From DATGUA01 sp035301545 (GTDB lineage Bacteria; Bacillota; Clostridia; Tissierellales; Tissierellaceae), in NCBI GenBank assembly GCA_035301545.1, contig DATGUA010000059.1:5005-69004 (forward strand): 64,000 nucleotides of DNA, given 5' to 3'. Positions 17,196 through 26,373 of the stretch are shown here, piece by piece. The translations under genes and the position numbers were made by a program. Each line of letters begins with the position of its first letter. Positions within the stretch are counted from its first letter, which is position 1. Under the pieces are notes generated by a model, which saw nothing but the letters and a program-made list of their open reading frames with translations, did not search any database and had not been told where the DNA came from.

Positions 17196-18071
17196 TTAAT
17201 TAGTTAGTATATCAAATATTCTAGCTAAATCTTCTTCACTATAATATTCTATTTCTATTTTATTAGACTTATTTCCTTCCACTAAATTTACTTTAGTTCC
17301 TAAAGAACTCATAAGTCGATCCTCAATATCTAAAACATAGGGATCTTTTACTACCTTTTTCCGAGGTTTTTTTTCTTCCTTTTTGCTTTTCTTTAATTCT
17401 TTTTCAGTATCTCGAACATTTAAACCTACTTCTATAATCTTATTAGCCATTCTTATTTGTTCTTCTTTATCTTTAATACCTAATAATACTTTTCCATGTC
17501 CTATAGTTAATCTACCATTATATAAGTGTTCTATAACTTTTTCATCTAAATTTAGTAATCTTAAACTATTAGTAATATAAGATCTACTTTTACCTATAGC
17601 ATTAGCTAATTCATTCTGTTTAAGATTAAAATCCTTCATTAATTGGTCATATGCCATAGCTTCCTCTATAGGATTTAAGTCTTCCCTTTGTATATTTTCT
17701 ATTAATGATAATTTAGCAGCATCTTCACTATCTGCTTCTATTATAATAGCTGGTATCTTTTTTAGATCAGTTAATTTAGTTGCTCTATATCTTCTCTCAC
17801 CAGCTATTATCTCATATCTATCTTCTTTCTTTCTTAATAAGATAGGCTGTATAATTCCATGGATTTCTATTGATTTAGCTAAATCTGCCAACATTCCACT
17901 ATCGAAATCTTTTCTAGGTTGATCCTCTTTAGCTATAATATTTTCTAATGGAATATTTTCTATATGATTCTGTTCTATTTTTTCTTCATCTTTAATTATA
18001 GAATCTACAGCAACATTATCTCCTAATAAAGCAGATAAGCCTTTACCTAATCCTCTCTTTTTTGTACTCAT
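17196..18071 (-). CDS. parB: Chromosome partitioning protein ParB (Spo0J)
   Basis: The start is placed at ATG 18071, with AAGGAG nine bases upstream. The 291-residue protein opens with KKRGLGKGLSALLGD and has the CTP-binding ParB/Srx region with GERRYRA. The HTH follows (LKQNELANAIGKSRSYITNSLRLLNL), then a C-terminal dimer domain. The Arg in GKSR and the Gly in TIGHG are the residues that select parS over Noc sites in published ParB/Noc work. It loads on parS as a sliding clamp and recruits SMC. It lies 27 bp downstream of parA. Confidence 0.97.
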   Translation of the reverse strand: MSTKKRGLGKGLSALLGDNVAVDSIIKDEEKIEQNHIENIPLENIIAKEDQPRKDFDSGMLADLAKSIEIHGIIQPILLRKKEDRYEIIAGERRYRATKLTDLKKIPAIIIEADSEDAAKLSLIENIQREDLNPIEEAMAYDQLMKDFNLKQNELANAIGKSRSYITNSLRLLNLDEKVIEHLYNGRLTIGHGKVLLGIKDKEEQIRMANKIIEVGLNVRDTEKELKKSKKEEKKPRKKVVKDPYVLDIEDRLMSSLGTKVNLVEGNKSNKIEIEYYSEEDLARIFDILTN

Positions 18072-18098
18072 ATAGATCAACTCCTTAAAATAATCCTT

Positions 18099-18869
18099 CT
18101 ATTCATATTCTAATAGTTCTAGAAATTCTTCTGCTAAATCTTTATAGGCTTCAGCCCCTCTAGATTTCTTATCATAATCTATAACAGATAATCCATAGGA
18201 TGGTGCTTCGGCTAATCTCACATTACGTGGTATTATACTAGTATATACTTTCCCCTTAAAGAAAGATTTTACTTCCTCAACTACTTGTATAGAGAGGTTA
18301 GTTCTACCATCAAACATACTTAAAACTACCCCCTCAATTGCTAAATCAGGATTAAACCCTCTCCTCACTAAATTAATAGTTTCAAATAACTGACTTACTC
18401 CTTCTAAAGCATAATATTCACATTGAATAGGTATAATTACACTGTGAGAGGCTATAAGTCCAATTACACTTAATATCCCTAAAGATGGTGGACAATCAAT
18501 AAAGATAAAGTCATATTCATCTTGTAAATCTATTACCTTATCTCTCAATAACAATTCCCAATTAGACTCTATAGCTAATTCAATTTCTAATCCTGCTAAT
18601 TGGTTATTTGCTGGTACTATATCTACATTTTCTGCAGAGGAACTATGTATAGCATCTTTAAGTGGCATATCTAAAGCTAATACATCATATATTAAATTTT
18701 CAACATCATCTTTTTCAATACCTAAGCCACTACTTGCATTACCCTGTGGATCTAAATCTATTAATAAAATTTTTTTATCCATAAGTCCAAGTCCTGCAGC
18801 TAAATTTATACTAGTAGTAGTCTTTCCCACTCCACCTTTTTGATTAAAGATAGAGATTATCTTCCCCAT
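18099..18869 (-). CDS. parA: Chromosome partitioning ATPase ParA (Soj)
   Basis: The 256-residue protein has the deviant Walker A KGGVGKTTT at residues 11-19, LLIDLDPQGNASSGLG (Walker A'), and Walker B FIFIDCPPSLG. It is the dynamic ATPase partner of ParB and, in Bacillus, also controls DnaA activity at the origin. The ATG has GAGGTGAAAGG upstream. It is separated from noc by about 330 bp, including the noc terminator/parS palindrome, so parAB probably has its own promoter. Confidence 0.97.
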   Translation of the reverse strand: MGKIISIFNQKGGVGKTTTSINLAAGLGLMDKKILLIDLDPQGNASSGLGIEKDDVENLIYDVLALDMPLKDAIHSSSAENVDIVPANNQLAGLEIELAIESNWELLLRDKVIDLQDEYDFIFIDCPPSLGILSVIGLIASHSVIIPIQCEYYALEGVSQLFETINLVRRGFNPDLAIEGVVLSMFDGRTNLSIQVVEEVKSFFKGKVYTSIIPRNVRLAEAPSYGLSVIDYDKKSRGAEAYKDLAEEFLELLEYE

Positions 18870-19152
18870 CCTTTCACCTCAAATCTTTAGTATTTTATCT
18901 CTACTAAACCTCTTGATAACTTATCTCATAATAAAAGTCTAAAATAAATTTTAATATATTTTATAATCTATTAAATTGTTTTAGATAAGCTTTTCATATC
19001 TCCTTACTATAAGGGTATGAAATTTCTATATTAGTATTATATATTACTTTAGTTTATATTAATTAATATTTTTATTCTTTCTAATAATTATAGTATATCA
19101 TAATATGACTACTTATCTAATGTTTTTTATGAATTTATAAAATAATATAGAA
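18870..19152. other. AT-rich spacer upstream of parA
   Basis: No gene or RNA is recognised on either strand. It must hold the parAB promoter, but no well-spaced -35/-10 pair stood out on the minus strand. Confidence 0.4.
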
Positions 19153-19208
19153 AAAAGTATAAAAAACAGAAATGTTCCACGTGGAACATTTCTGTTTTTT
19201 ATACTTTT
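19153..19208 (-). terminator. 56-bp perfect palindrome containing parS and terminating noc
   Basis: The arms 19153-19180 and 19181-19208 are exact inverse complements. The centre (19173-19188) is a perfect parS, TGTTCCACGTGGAACA. On the minus strand the stem is followed by TTTTTT, as in an intrinsic terminator. The last codons and the stop of noc (19199-19201) lie in one arm. Confidence 0.9.
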
Positions 19209-20011
19209 GGAATTTTAATTACTACTTCTACATGATCATCTTTGTCAATTTCTTTATAATCTGCATTTATTCCAAATTCCTTTATAGCCTTATATGCTTT
19301 CTTCAAGGTATTTAAATAAATCCTCACATTTATTAGAGATTTAATATTTTGTTGTGGTGGTTCTTCTCCATCTTTTTTATCTTTTTCATCTTCTTCTCTT
19401 AAATCACTTAGGATATCTTCAACTACTTCTTCTGTATTACTAACATTTAAATTATTATCTAATACTTGATCTAATACTGCATATCTTAATTCATCATCAG
19501 GCAACTTTAACAGTACCCGTCCATGCCTTTCCGTCAAGTCTTTTTCTATTAATGTTTTTTGTAAATCTTCAGGTAGTTTTAATAATCTAATTTTATTGGC
19601 AATAGTAGATTGAGATTTTCCGATCTTTTCTGCTAATTCTTGCTGTGTGAAACTATGATCCCTTATCAAGTTATGATAACCTTCCGCCTCTTCAATGAAG
19701 TTTAAATCTTCCCTTTGTAAATTTTCTATTAATGCCATCATTGCAGATTCTTTATCTCTAAAATCAACAATTATTACTGGGATAGTTTCAAGTTCTGCTA
19801 ATTCTGAGGCCCTTAATCTTCTCTCCCCTGCCACTATTTCATAGCTATCATTAGATAATTGCCTAACACTTATAGGTTGGATAATTCCGTAAGATTTTAT
19901 AGATTGAGATAATTCTTCTAAGGCCTTTTGATCAAAATTCCTCCGTGGTTGGTAGGGGTTTGGCTTAATAGCTGTAATTGGTAAATACTTTATCTCTGTC
20001 TGTAATGCCAT
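19199..20011 (-). CDS. noc: Nucleoid occlusion protein Noc (ParB paralogue)
   Basis: The start is placed at ATG 20011, preceded by AAGGAGAGGTG; a longer frame to 20170 would overlap rsmG and lacks an SD. The 270-residue ParB-like protein has the GERRLRASE CTP-binding motif and an HTH with GKSQSTIANKIRLLKL, then LTERHGR. Gln in GKSQ, Lys in ANK and Arg in ERH are the residues reported to give Noc its binding-site specificity, opposed to Arg/Thr/Gly in ParB. Unlike Bacillus Noc, it begins MALQTEIKYLPI with no N-terminal amphipathic membrane helix. The gene order rsmG-noc-parA is standard. Confidence 0.9.
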   Translation of the reverse strand: MALQTEIKYLPITAIKPNPYQPRRNFDQKALEELSQSIKSYGIIQPISVRQLSNDSYEIVAGERRLRASELAELETIPVIIVDFRDKESAMMALIENLQREDLNFIEEAEGYHNLIRDHSFTQQELAEKIGKSQSTIANKIRLLKLPEDLQKTLIEKDLTERHGRVLLKLPDDELRYAVLDQVLDNNLNVSNTEEVVEDILSDLREEDEKDKKDGEEPPQQNIKSLINVRIYLNTLKKAYKAIKEFGINADYKEIDKDDHVEVVIKIPKV

Positions 20012-20111
20012 ATCATTACACCTCTCCTTATAGACTTTATATATATATTCTATGTTAAAGATGTTATTTCCTTCTTTATTTCCCAACACATTTACAACAA
20101 ATTCCCACACA

Positions 20112-20828
20112 TTATAATGGTTTTTTTCTCGGTTTTCCACCACCTCTAGGATATTTTGTCGGAGTTTCACGAATTTTTTCGATAACTAGCAAAGAATGTT
20201 CTATATCACTTTGAGGTATATTAATTATTTTTTTATCTATTAACTTTCCCCCTAATATTTGTATAGACCTTTGAGCTTCTTTTAATTCTTGATCTATATC
20301 TGGACCTTTCATAGATATGAAATATCCTCCTAGTTTTACAAAAGGGATACAGTACTCACATAATGTATCTAATGATGCTACAGCTCTTGAAATACAAATA
20401 TCATATTTTTCTCTATATCTTTCAGTTCTACCTAATTCTTCTGCTCTTCCATGAATAGCATCAACACCTTCAAGCTCTAATGAAGAAATAACTTCCTTTA
20501 AAAAAGTTATCCTTTTATTTAAACTATCCATTAAAGTTACCTTTAAATCATTATTAATTAGTTTTAAAGGTAAGCCCGGAAATCCACCTCCTGTGCCTAT
20601 ATCTATTATCTCTTTTTTACCATCCAAAATATTTAATAGATAAGGAGTCAAACTATCTAAGAAGTGTTTAACTACTATTTCTTCATCTTCTATTATAGCT
20701 GTAATATTTATCTTAGTATTCCATTCTTTTAATAATTCTTTATATATTCTAAACTTTTCCAAACTATCATCATCTAAATCTATTCCTAATTCCTTCGATC
20801 CATCTATCAATATTTCTGAATTAACCAT
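20112..20828 (-). CDS. rsmG: 16S rRNA (guanine-N7) methyltransferase RsmG
   Basis: This protein of about 238 residues has the SAM-binding motif DIGTGGGFPGLPLK and the KEWNTKINITAI segment typical of RsmG/GidB, which methylates G527 of 16S rRNA. Two ATGs are possible, 20840 and 20828. The upstream one touches the SD-like AAGGA, so 20828 is preferred, overlapping the mnmG stop by eight bases. The basic C-terminus (PRGGGKPRKKPL) is also family-typical. It is part of the mnmE-mnmG-rsmG-noc-parAB string. Confidence 0.95.
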   Translation of the reverse strand: MVNSEILIDGSKELGIDLDDDSLEKFRIYKELLKEWNTKINITAIIEDEEIVVKHFLDSLTPYLLNILDGKKEIIDIGTGGGFPGLPLKLINNDLKVTLMDSLNKRITFLKEVISSLELEGVDAIHGRAEELGRTERYREKYDICISRAVASLDTLCEYCIPFVKLGGYFISMKGPDIDQELKEAQRSIQILGGKLIDKKIINIPQSDIEHSLLVIEKIRETPTKYPRGGGKPRKKPL

Positions 20829-22728
20829 TATGTTTTTCATTCCTTTTTCTATGTTCTAAATGTATTATTAATACATTTATATCTGAAGGCGAGACTCCAG
20901 AAATTCTCGAAGCCTGACCTACTGATTCTGGTTTAATCTTAGTTAGCTTTTGTAATGCCTCATTACTTAAGCTTTTTACCTTAGTATAATCAAAATCTAT
21001 TTCTAATCTTCTATTTTCTAACTTTTTAAACTGTTCTACTTGTCTCATCTGCTTTTTAATATAGCCTTCATACTTAATCTGAGTTTCAACTTGTAATTTA
21101 ATCTCTCTTAATAAATCTTTCCTATCAGGATCTAGAGCTTCTACAACTTCGTAATTTAATTCTGGTCTTCTAATTAATTCATAAACTGTAGTAGGTGTCG
21201 TTATAGTAGTAGTATTTAAATCTTTTAATATACTATTATTATCTTCTGTAGGATTAACATCTATACCTTTTAATCTCTCTAATTCATTTTTAACTGCCTC
21301 TTCTTTTTCTAAAGTTAGCTTATATCTTTCTTCAGATACTAGACCTAATTCATAACCTTTTTTAGTTAATCTTAGATCAGCATTATCTTGTCTTAGTGTT
21401 AATCTATATTCTGCTCTAGATGTCATCATTCTATAAGGTTCTTCCGTTCCCTTAGTTACTAAATCATCTATTAATACCCCTATATATCCTTCTGATCTAT
21501 TTAATATAAATGGTTCTTTTCCTTTAACATTTTGTACAGCATTAATTCCTGCCATTAAGCCTTGTGCTGCTGCCTCTTCATATCCTGAAGAGCCATTTAT
21601 TTGTCCAGCAAAAAATAAATTAGATATATCTTTATGTTCTAGATTTCTCTTTAATATTGTAGAATCTATAGAATCATACTCTATACCATGTCCTGGCCTC
21701 ATAAATTTAACATCTTCTAATCCTATAATAGTCTTATACATTTCCATTTGTACTTCTTGTGGAAGTGTCGAACTTGCTCCTTGTACATACATCTCTTTAG
21801 TGGTTATCCCTTCTGGTTCTATAAAAATTTGATGAGTCTTTTTATCTGCAAATCTTACTACTTTATCTTCAATAGATGGACAATATCTAGGTCCTACACC
21901 TTCTGCATCCCCAGAATACATAGGAGATCTATTTAAATTCTCTCTAATAATTTTGAGAGTATCATCTGTAGTATGTGTTAAATAACATGGTTCTTGTTTT
22001 ATATCAAACTTTTTACCCATATTTAAAAATGAAAATGGTATAATTTCTTTATCTCCTGGTTGTATTTTCATCATTGAAGTATTTATACTGTCTCTATGAA
22101 CTCTTGCAGGTGTTCCTGTTTTTAATCTTCTTAATTTAAATCCTTTTTCTTCTAAAGAGTCAGACAGGATATTAGATGGATGTCTACCATCTGGTCCTGA
22201 CGAATAATTTACTTCTCCCATAAATATTCTACCTCTTAAATATGTTCCAGTAGCCAAAATTACAGCTTTCCCACTATATATTCCACCTGTTCTTGTCAAA
22301 ACTCCCTTTACAGTACTATCTTCTATTACTAAATCTATAACTTCTCCCTCAGATAATGTTAAATTAGATTCATTTTCTAACACTTTTTTCATTTCTGTAT
22401 GATAAGCCTTTTTATCAGCTTGTACCCTTAGGGAATGTACTGCAGGACCTTTTGATGTATTTAACATCTTACTTTGAATGAAAGTCTTATCTATATTCAG
22501 AGCCATCTCTCCGCCTAAAGCATCTATCTCCCTCACTAAATGACCTTTACCTGTACCACCTATATTTGGATTACATGATAATGCTACAATAGAATCTAAG
22601 CTCATAGTTAATACTAAAGTCTTTAATCCCATTCTACTACTAGCTAAAGCAGATTCAACACCTGCATGTCCAGCTCCTATAACTATTACATCATATTCTC
22701 CTGCATTAAAATGTTTCACTTCTTTCAT
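20821..22728 (-). CDS. mnmG: tRNA uridine 5-carboxymethylaminomethyl modification enzyme MnmG (GidA)
   Basis: The 635-residue FAD protein has the N-terminal dinucleotide fold VIGAGHAGVESALAS and the family signature GGTGKGHLVREIDALGG. The second motif AAAQGLMAGINA is followed by the C-terminal helical domain that binds MnmE. With MnmE it modifies the wobble uridine of tRNAs reading NNA/NNG codons. The ATG has GGGTAATATAT upstream. It overlaps rsmG at its stop and follows mnmE after a 168-bp gap. Confidence 0.97.
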   Translation of the reverse strand: MKEVKHFNAGEYDVIVIGAGHAGVESALASSRMGLKTLVLTMSLDSIVALSCNPNIGGTGKGHLVREIDALGGEMALNIDKTFIQSKMLNTSKGPAVHSLRVQADKKAYHTEMKKVLENESNLTLSEGEVIDLVIEDSTVKGVLTRTGGIYSGKAVILATGTYLRGRIFMGEVNYSSGPDGRHPSNILSDSLEEKGFKLRRLKTGTPARVHRDSINTSMMKIQPGDKEIIPFSFLNMGKKFDIKQEPCYLTHTTDDTLKIIRENLNRSPMYSGDAEGVGPRYCPSIEDKVVRFADKKTHQIFIEPEGITTKEMYVQGASSTLPQEVQMEMYKTIIGLEDVKFMRPGHGIEYDSIDSTILKRNLEHKDISNLFFAGQINGSSGYEEAAAQGLMAGINAVQNVKGKEPFILNRSEGYIGVLIDDLVTKGTEEPYRMMTSRAEYRLTLRQDNADLRLTKKGYELGLVSEERYKLTLEKEEAVKNELERLKGIDVNPTEDNNSILKDLNTTTITTPTTVYELIRRPELNYEVVEALDPDRKDLLREIKLQVETQIKYEGYIKKQMRQVEQFKKLENRRLEIDFDYTKVKSLSNEALQKLTKIKPESVGQASRISGVSPSDINVLIIHLEHRKRNEKHNG

Positions 22729-22896
22729 ATATATTACCCTTTCTAATAAGCTAAATTTTTATTTAAATTTACTTAATCTCTTACAAAATTATTATAGAGA
22801 CAAGCGATTACTTATGAGGTAATTTTCCTTATGGAATAACCTTCCTTATAATAATTTTGCTAATTAATATTAAAGTATAATTAAAAAAAGTAGTTT
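22729..22896 (-). other. mnmE-mnmG spacer with imperfect stem-loop
   Basis: AAAATTATTATA near 22785 is inverted as TATAATAATTTT near 22848. It encloses a smaller imperfect pairing (GGTAATTTTCC with GGAATAACC). No T-run follows, so it may be an RNA processing or stability element rather than a terminator. Confidence 0.3.
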
Positions 22897-24273
22897 CTAT
22901 TTTCCTATACAAAACTCAGAAAATATCTTATCTAAAATATCTTCTCCTATAGTATCTCCTGAAATCTCACCTAAATTTTCCCAACAATCTCTTAAATCGA
23001 CTTCTATACAATCTAAAGGCATTTCTATACTTATATCTTCTATTACACTATTAATATTTGTTAATGATTTTTCCAATTGATTTTTATGTCTAATATTAGT
23101 AATGACTATATCTGATTCACCTTTTATTTCTCCTGAGTAAAACATATCCTTAATACTTTTTTCTAACACATCTATACCTATACCCTCAGTTATAGAAGTG
23201 TTTATTATATTATCTACTTGAACTAAATCTTGGAAATCTTCTATAGAATATCTACTAGGAAGATCTGTCTTATTTATTATTAATAAAGATTGTTTATCTT
23301 TAATTAAATCAATTATTTTATGATCTTCATCAGTTAAATCTCTAGACCCATCAAATACAGCAATTATTAGATCTGCATTTCTCACTGTTTCTTTTGCTTT
23401 ATTTACTCCTATTTTTTCTACCGCATCATCAGTATCTCTAATTCCTGCAGTATCTATAATCTTTAATGGAATACCATCAATATTTGCATATTCTTCAATA
23501 ATATCTCTAGTAGTTCCTGGTATATCTGTAACTATGGCACGATTTTCTCTTAGTATAGCATTTAATAAAGATGATTTCCCTACATTTGGCTTACCAAGGA
23601 TTACAGTATTAATTCCATCTCTTAATACCTTTCCTCTATCAGCTGTAGATAAAAGTTTATTTATTTCATTTTCTACTATTAAAGCATCATCTTTTAATTC
23701 ATTAAATGTTACATCTTCAATATCCTCATCTGGAAAATCAATAGATGCTTCTACATGAGCCATCATAGAAAGGAGAATATCCCTTATTTCATTGACCTTA
23801 TTTGCTAAACTTCCCTCTAATTGATCTAAAGAAACTTTATAACTTTCGTCTGTTTTTGATTTAATTATATCTATAACTGCTTCAGCCTGAGATAGGTCTA
23901 ATCTTCCATTTAGAAAAGCCCTCTTAGTAAATTCTCCTGCCTCTGCCATCCTTGCTCCCTGACTTAATAACAATTCTAATGTTTTTTTAACTGAAATTAT
24001 TCCTCCATGACAATATATTTCCACCATATTTTCCCTAGTATAGGTATATGGCCCATTCATATAAGTGATTAATACTTCATCTATTATTTTATGATCTTCA
24101 TCTATTATATGTCCATAGTTTAATTTTTTATTTTCTCCTTCATTTAAACTATTACCATTAACCCCTTTAAATACTTTATTCCCTATATCTATAGCATCTT
24201 TTCCACTTAATCTAACAATTCCAATACCTGCTTCCCCTACTGCTGTAGATATAGCTACTATTGTATCTGACAT
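22897..24273 (-). CDS. mnmE: tRNA modification GTPase MnmE (TrmE)
   Basis: The start is placed at ATG 24273, six bases after GAGGTG; the frame stays open six codons further. The 458-residue protein has an N-terminal folate-binding domain (DTIVAISTAVGEAGIGIVRL) and a helical domain interrupted by a G domain. The G domain has GKPNVGKSSLLN, PGTTRD, DTAG and NKTD. The C-terminal CIGK holds the Cys expected for the family. It acts with MnmG on the wobble uridine. The order jag-mnmE-mnmG is conserved next to oriC. Confidence 0.97.
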   Translation of the reverse strand: MSDTIVAISTAVGEAGIGIVRLSGKDAIDIGNKVFKGVNGNSLNEGENKKLNYGHIIDEDHKIIDEVLITYMNGPYTYTRENMVEIYCHGGIISVKKTLELLLSQGARMAEAGEFTKRAFLNGRLDLSQAEAVIDIIKSKTDESYKVSLDQLEGSLANKVNEIRDILLSMMAHVEASIDFPDEDIEDVTFNELKDDALIVENEINKLLSTADRGKVLRDGINTVILGKPNVGKSSLLNAILRENRAIVTDIPGTTRDIIEEYANIDGIPLKIIDTAGIRDTDDAVEKIGVNKAKETVRNADLIIAVFDGSRDLTDEDHKIIDLIKDKQSLLIINKTDLPSRYSIEDFQDLVQVDNIINTSITEGIGIDVLEKSIKDMFYSGEIKGESDIVITNIRHKNQLEKSLTNINSVIEDISIEMPLDCIEVDLRDCWENLGEISGDTIGEDILDKIFSEFCIGK

Positions 24274-24363
24274 TTCCTTCACCTCATTCACTCTTCCTAC
24301 TATATTCTAATTATTGTACTATCTAGTGTCAACTAAATTATCTATCTTATTTTTTAATAAATA

Positions 24364-24397
24364 AAAGCCTCTGATTTAATTAAAATCAATAGGCTTC
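24364..24397 (-). terminator. Hairpin between jag and mnmE
   Basis: The stem AAGCCT with a GATTT inner stem is followed by TTTTATTTATT on the minus strand. It likely separates the rpmH-to-jag transcript from mnmE. Confidence 0.65.
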
Positions 24398-24427
24398 TAA
24401 CAGTCTTCATATATTATTTTAAATCTA

Positions 24428-25054
24428 TTATTTAGATTGGATAATTACTTTTCTATAAGGGTCTTCCCCTTCACTATAAGTCTTGACCTTCTTATGACTT
24501 TGTAAAGTAGAATGTATAATTCTTCTTTCATAAGGATTCATAGGTTCTAATTTAACTGGTCTCTTTCTATATATTGCTTTATCAGCCATCTTCATAGCTA
24601 ATCTACGAAGAGTAGCTTCTCTTTTTTTCCTATATCCACCTATATCAATTACTATCCTTATATATTTTGAACTATTTTTATTTACAGATAAACTAACTAA
24701 ATATTGTATAGCATCTAAAGTACTTCCTCTTTTACCAATTAGTATTCCTTTATTTCTTGAATCTACATCCTTAATCTCTATATATATAACATTATCTTCC
24801 ATTTTTATATCATTAGATGCTTCTATATCCATTGATTTATATATTCTTTTTAAAAAATCGTCAGCTATTTCTATCGGATCATTTGTAACAGTAACCTTTA
24901 CTTTAGCTTCTTTAACACCTATTAATCCAAAGAATCCTTTACTATCTTCTTCTAGTATTTCAATTTCTACATCTTCTTCTGATACATCTAATTCTATCAA
25001 CGCGTCTTCTATAGCATCTTCTACAGTTTTAGATTGTTTAATAACATATTTCAT
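24428..25054 (-). CDS. jag: KhpB/Jag RNA-binding protein
   Basis: The 208-residue protein has an N-terminal Jag domain (residues 1-52; KTVEDAIEDALIELDVSEEDV) and a KH domain around 80-150 with IGKRGSTLDAIQYLVS. A C-terminal R3H domain contains MNPYERRIIHSTLQ. It is an RNA-binding partner of KhpA in related bacteria, affecting wall growth and small RNA biology. Its ATG is four bases after the yidC stop, so the two are co-translated. Confidence 0.95.
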   Translation of the reverse strand: MKYVIKQSKTVEDAIEDALIELDVSEEDVEIEILEEDSKGFFGLIGVKEAKVKVTVTNDPIEIADDFLKRIYKSMDIEASNDIKMEDNVIYIEIKDVDSRNKGILIGKRGSTLDAIQYLVSLSVNKNSSKYIRIVIDIGGYRKKREATLRRLAMKMADKAIYRKRPVKLEPMNPYERRIIHSTLQSHKKVKTYSEGEDPYRKVIIQSK

Positions 25055-25057
25055 ATA

Positions 25058-25765
25058 TTATTCTTCCTCCTTGATTTTACCCAAAGACCTATTAGATATT
25101 AAATGTTGTACAATTGTAAAAGTATTACTAATAACCCAATATAATGCTAAACCTGCTGGAAAATTCCTAGCTGATATAAATATCATAATAGGTAAAAAAT
25201 AACTCATCGTTTTTTGTGTTGATGCTGCTTGAGAATCTGCATTAGGTGGTGCCATTACTTTACTTTGAAAATATGTTGTTAATGCAGCTAACAAAGGTAA
25301 TCCCCATAAATTTGGATCTGGATTATCAAGATTTGTTATCCATAACAAAGTTTTATTCATAGATTCATAAAATCCTGGATCTGTAAAAGCATATTTAGTT
25401 GGCTCCCTAAATAATGCTAAAAATGCAAAAAGTATAGGCATCTGAATTAATAAAGGTAAACATCCAGCAGCTGGATTAAAATTATGTGTCTTATATAATT
25501 CTTGAAGTTTTGCCTGCTGAGTCTGCGGGTCATTCTTATACTTAGTTTGTATTTCTTGCATCTGTGGTTGTAATTCACTCATCTTTTTTGTTGAATTAAT
25601 TTGTTTTATATTTAATGGTAGTATTAATAATTTAAATACTATAGTTGTAATAATTATTGACATTGCATAAAAAGAAAAAATCTCTGGCTCGGCACCTATA
25701 TTAGACACTAAATTATATATAAATCTTAATAGTCCACCTAATATATTGCCTAGAAATGCCATCAT
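25058..25765 (-). CDS. yidC: Membrane protein insertase YidC/OxaA (SpoIIIJ-type)
   Basis: The 235-residue insertase has five membrane helices. A cytoplasmic hairpin after helix 1 (KKMSELQPQMQEIQTKYKNDP) and the conserved FNPAAGCLPLLIQMPI follow. The positive residue of the hydrophilic groove appears as Lys in VFKLLILPLNIKQ, where Bacillus SpoIIIJ has Arg. Unlike SpoIIIJ, no lipoprotein signal is seen. It inserts membrane proteins with or without Sec, and in spore formers supports forespore gene expression. The ATG follows GGGGG, and yidD is just upstream. Confidence 0.95.
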   Translation of the reverse strand: MMAFLGNILGGLLRFIYNLVSNIGAEPEIFSFYAMSIIITTIVFKLLILPLNIKQINSTKKMSELQPQMQEIQTKYKNDPQTQQAKLQELYKTHNFNPAAGCLPLLIQMPILFAFLALFREPTKYAFTDPGFYESMNKTLLWITNLDNPDPNLWGLPLLAALTTYFQSKVMAPPNADSQAASTQKTMSYFLPIMIFISARNFPAGLALYWVISNTFTIVQHLISNRSLGKIKEEE

Positions 25766-25779
25766 ATATTAACCCCCTA

Positions 25780-25995
25780 TCATTTAAGCGGGTCATATCC
25801 TCCCTTATGAAACGGATTACATTTTAATATTCTTTTAATAGTTAAATATGTTCCTTTAATAAATCCATATTTCTCATATGCTAGTAAAGAATATTCCGAA
25901 CAAGTTGGATAAAACCTGCAACTCTTCCTTGTTAATAAATGTTTTGAAATAACATTTTGATAAAATTTAATAATTGAAATAGCAATCTTAGTCAT
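25780..25995 (-). CDS. yidD: YidD membrane protein insertion efficiency factor
   Basis: The 71-residue protein has the family core KSCRFYPTCSEYSLLAYEKYG and a GGYDPLK C-terminus. The start is placed at ATG 25995, six bases after AGGTG; a GTG three codons upstream overlaps the rnpA stop. YidD assists YidC-dependent membrane insertion and always lies between rnpA and yidC, as here. Confidence 0.95.
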   Translation of the reverse strand: MTKIAISIIKFYQNVISKHLLTRKSCRFYPTCSEYSLLAYEKYGFIKGTYLTIKRILKCNPFHKGGYDPLK

Positions 25996-26000
25996 AATAT

Positions 26001-26342
26001 TCACCTATTTTTAAAGACTCTTGCCATTTTCATAATATGAACCATGGATGATTCTAATTCCTTATAGGACAAATTAACAGTATTTTTTTTACATATAAAT
26101 ATTAAATCATATCCTTCCTTAATATCAGAATAATTTAGTCTATATATTTCTTTCATTCTTCTTCTAAGTCTATTTCTTGTTACAGCATTCCCAACTTTTT
26201 TTGTAATGGTATAACCAACTCTCGTTTTCTTTAACTTATTTCTTTTTACATACAATACTAAATTTCTATTCCAATAGTTTTTTCCATGATCATAAATTTT
26301 CCTAAACTCTATATTTTTTCTCAATCGATATCTTTTCTCCAT
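26001..26342 (-). CDS. rnpA: Ribonuclease P protein component
   Basis: The 113-residue basic protein has YRLRKNIEFRKIYDHGK at the start and the RNR-type motif VTRNRLRRRMKEIYR at about residues 55-69. It binds RNase P RNA for 5' maturation of tRNA precursors. The ATG has AAGGAG upstream. A terminator-like hairpin lies between it and rpmH. Confidence 0.96.
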   Translation of the reverse strand: MEKRYRLRKNIEFRKIYDHGKNYWNRNLVLYVKRNKLKKTRVGYTITKKVGNAVTRNRLRRRMKEIYRLNYSDIKEGYDLIFICKKNTVNLSYKELESSMVHIMKMARVFKNR

Positions 26343-26373
26343 AAGTTCTCCTTACTAATTAGTACATATTAAT

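Noticed and set aside
20012..20170. 53-residue N-terminal extension of Noc
   Set aside because: It runs back over the end of rsmG and has no SD; the SD AAGGAGAGGTG points to 20011.
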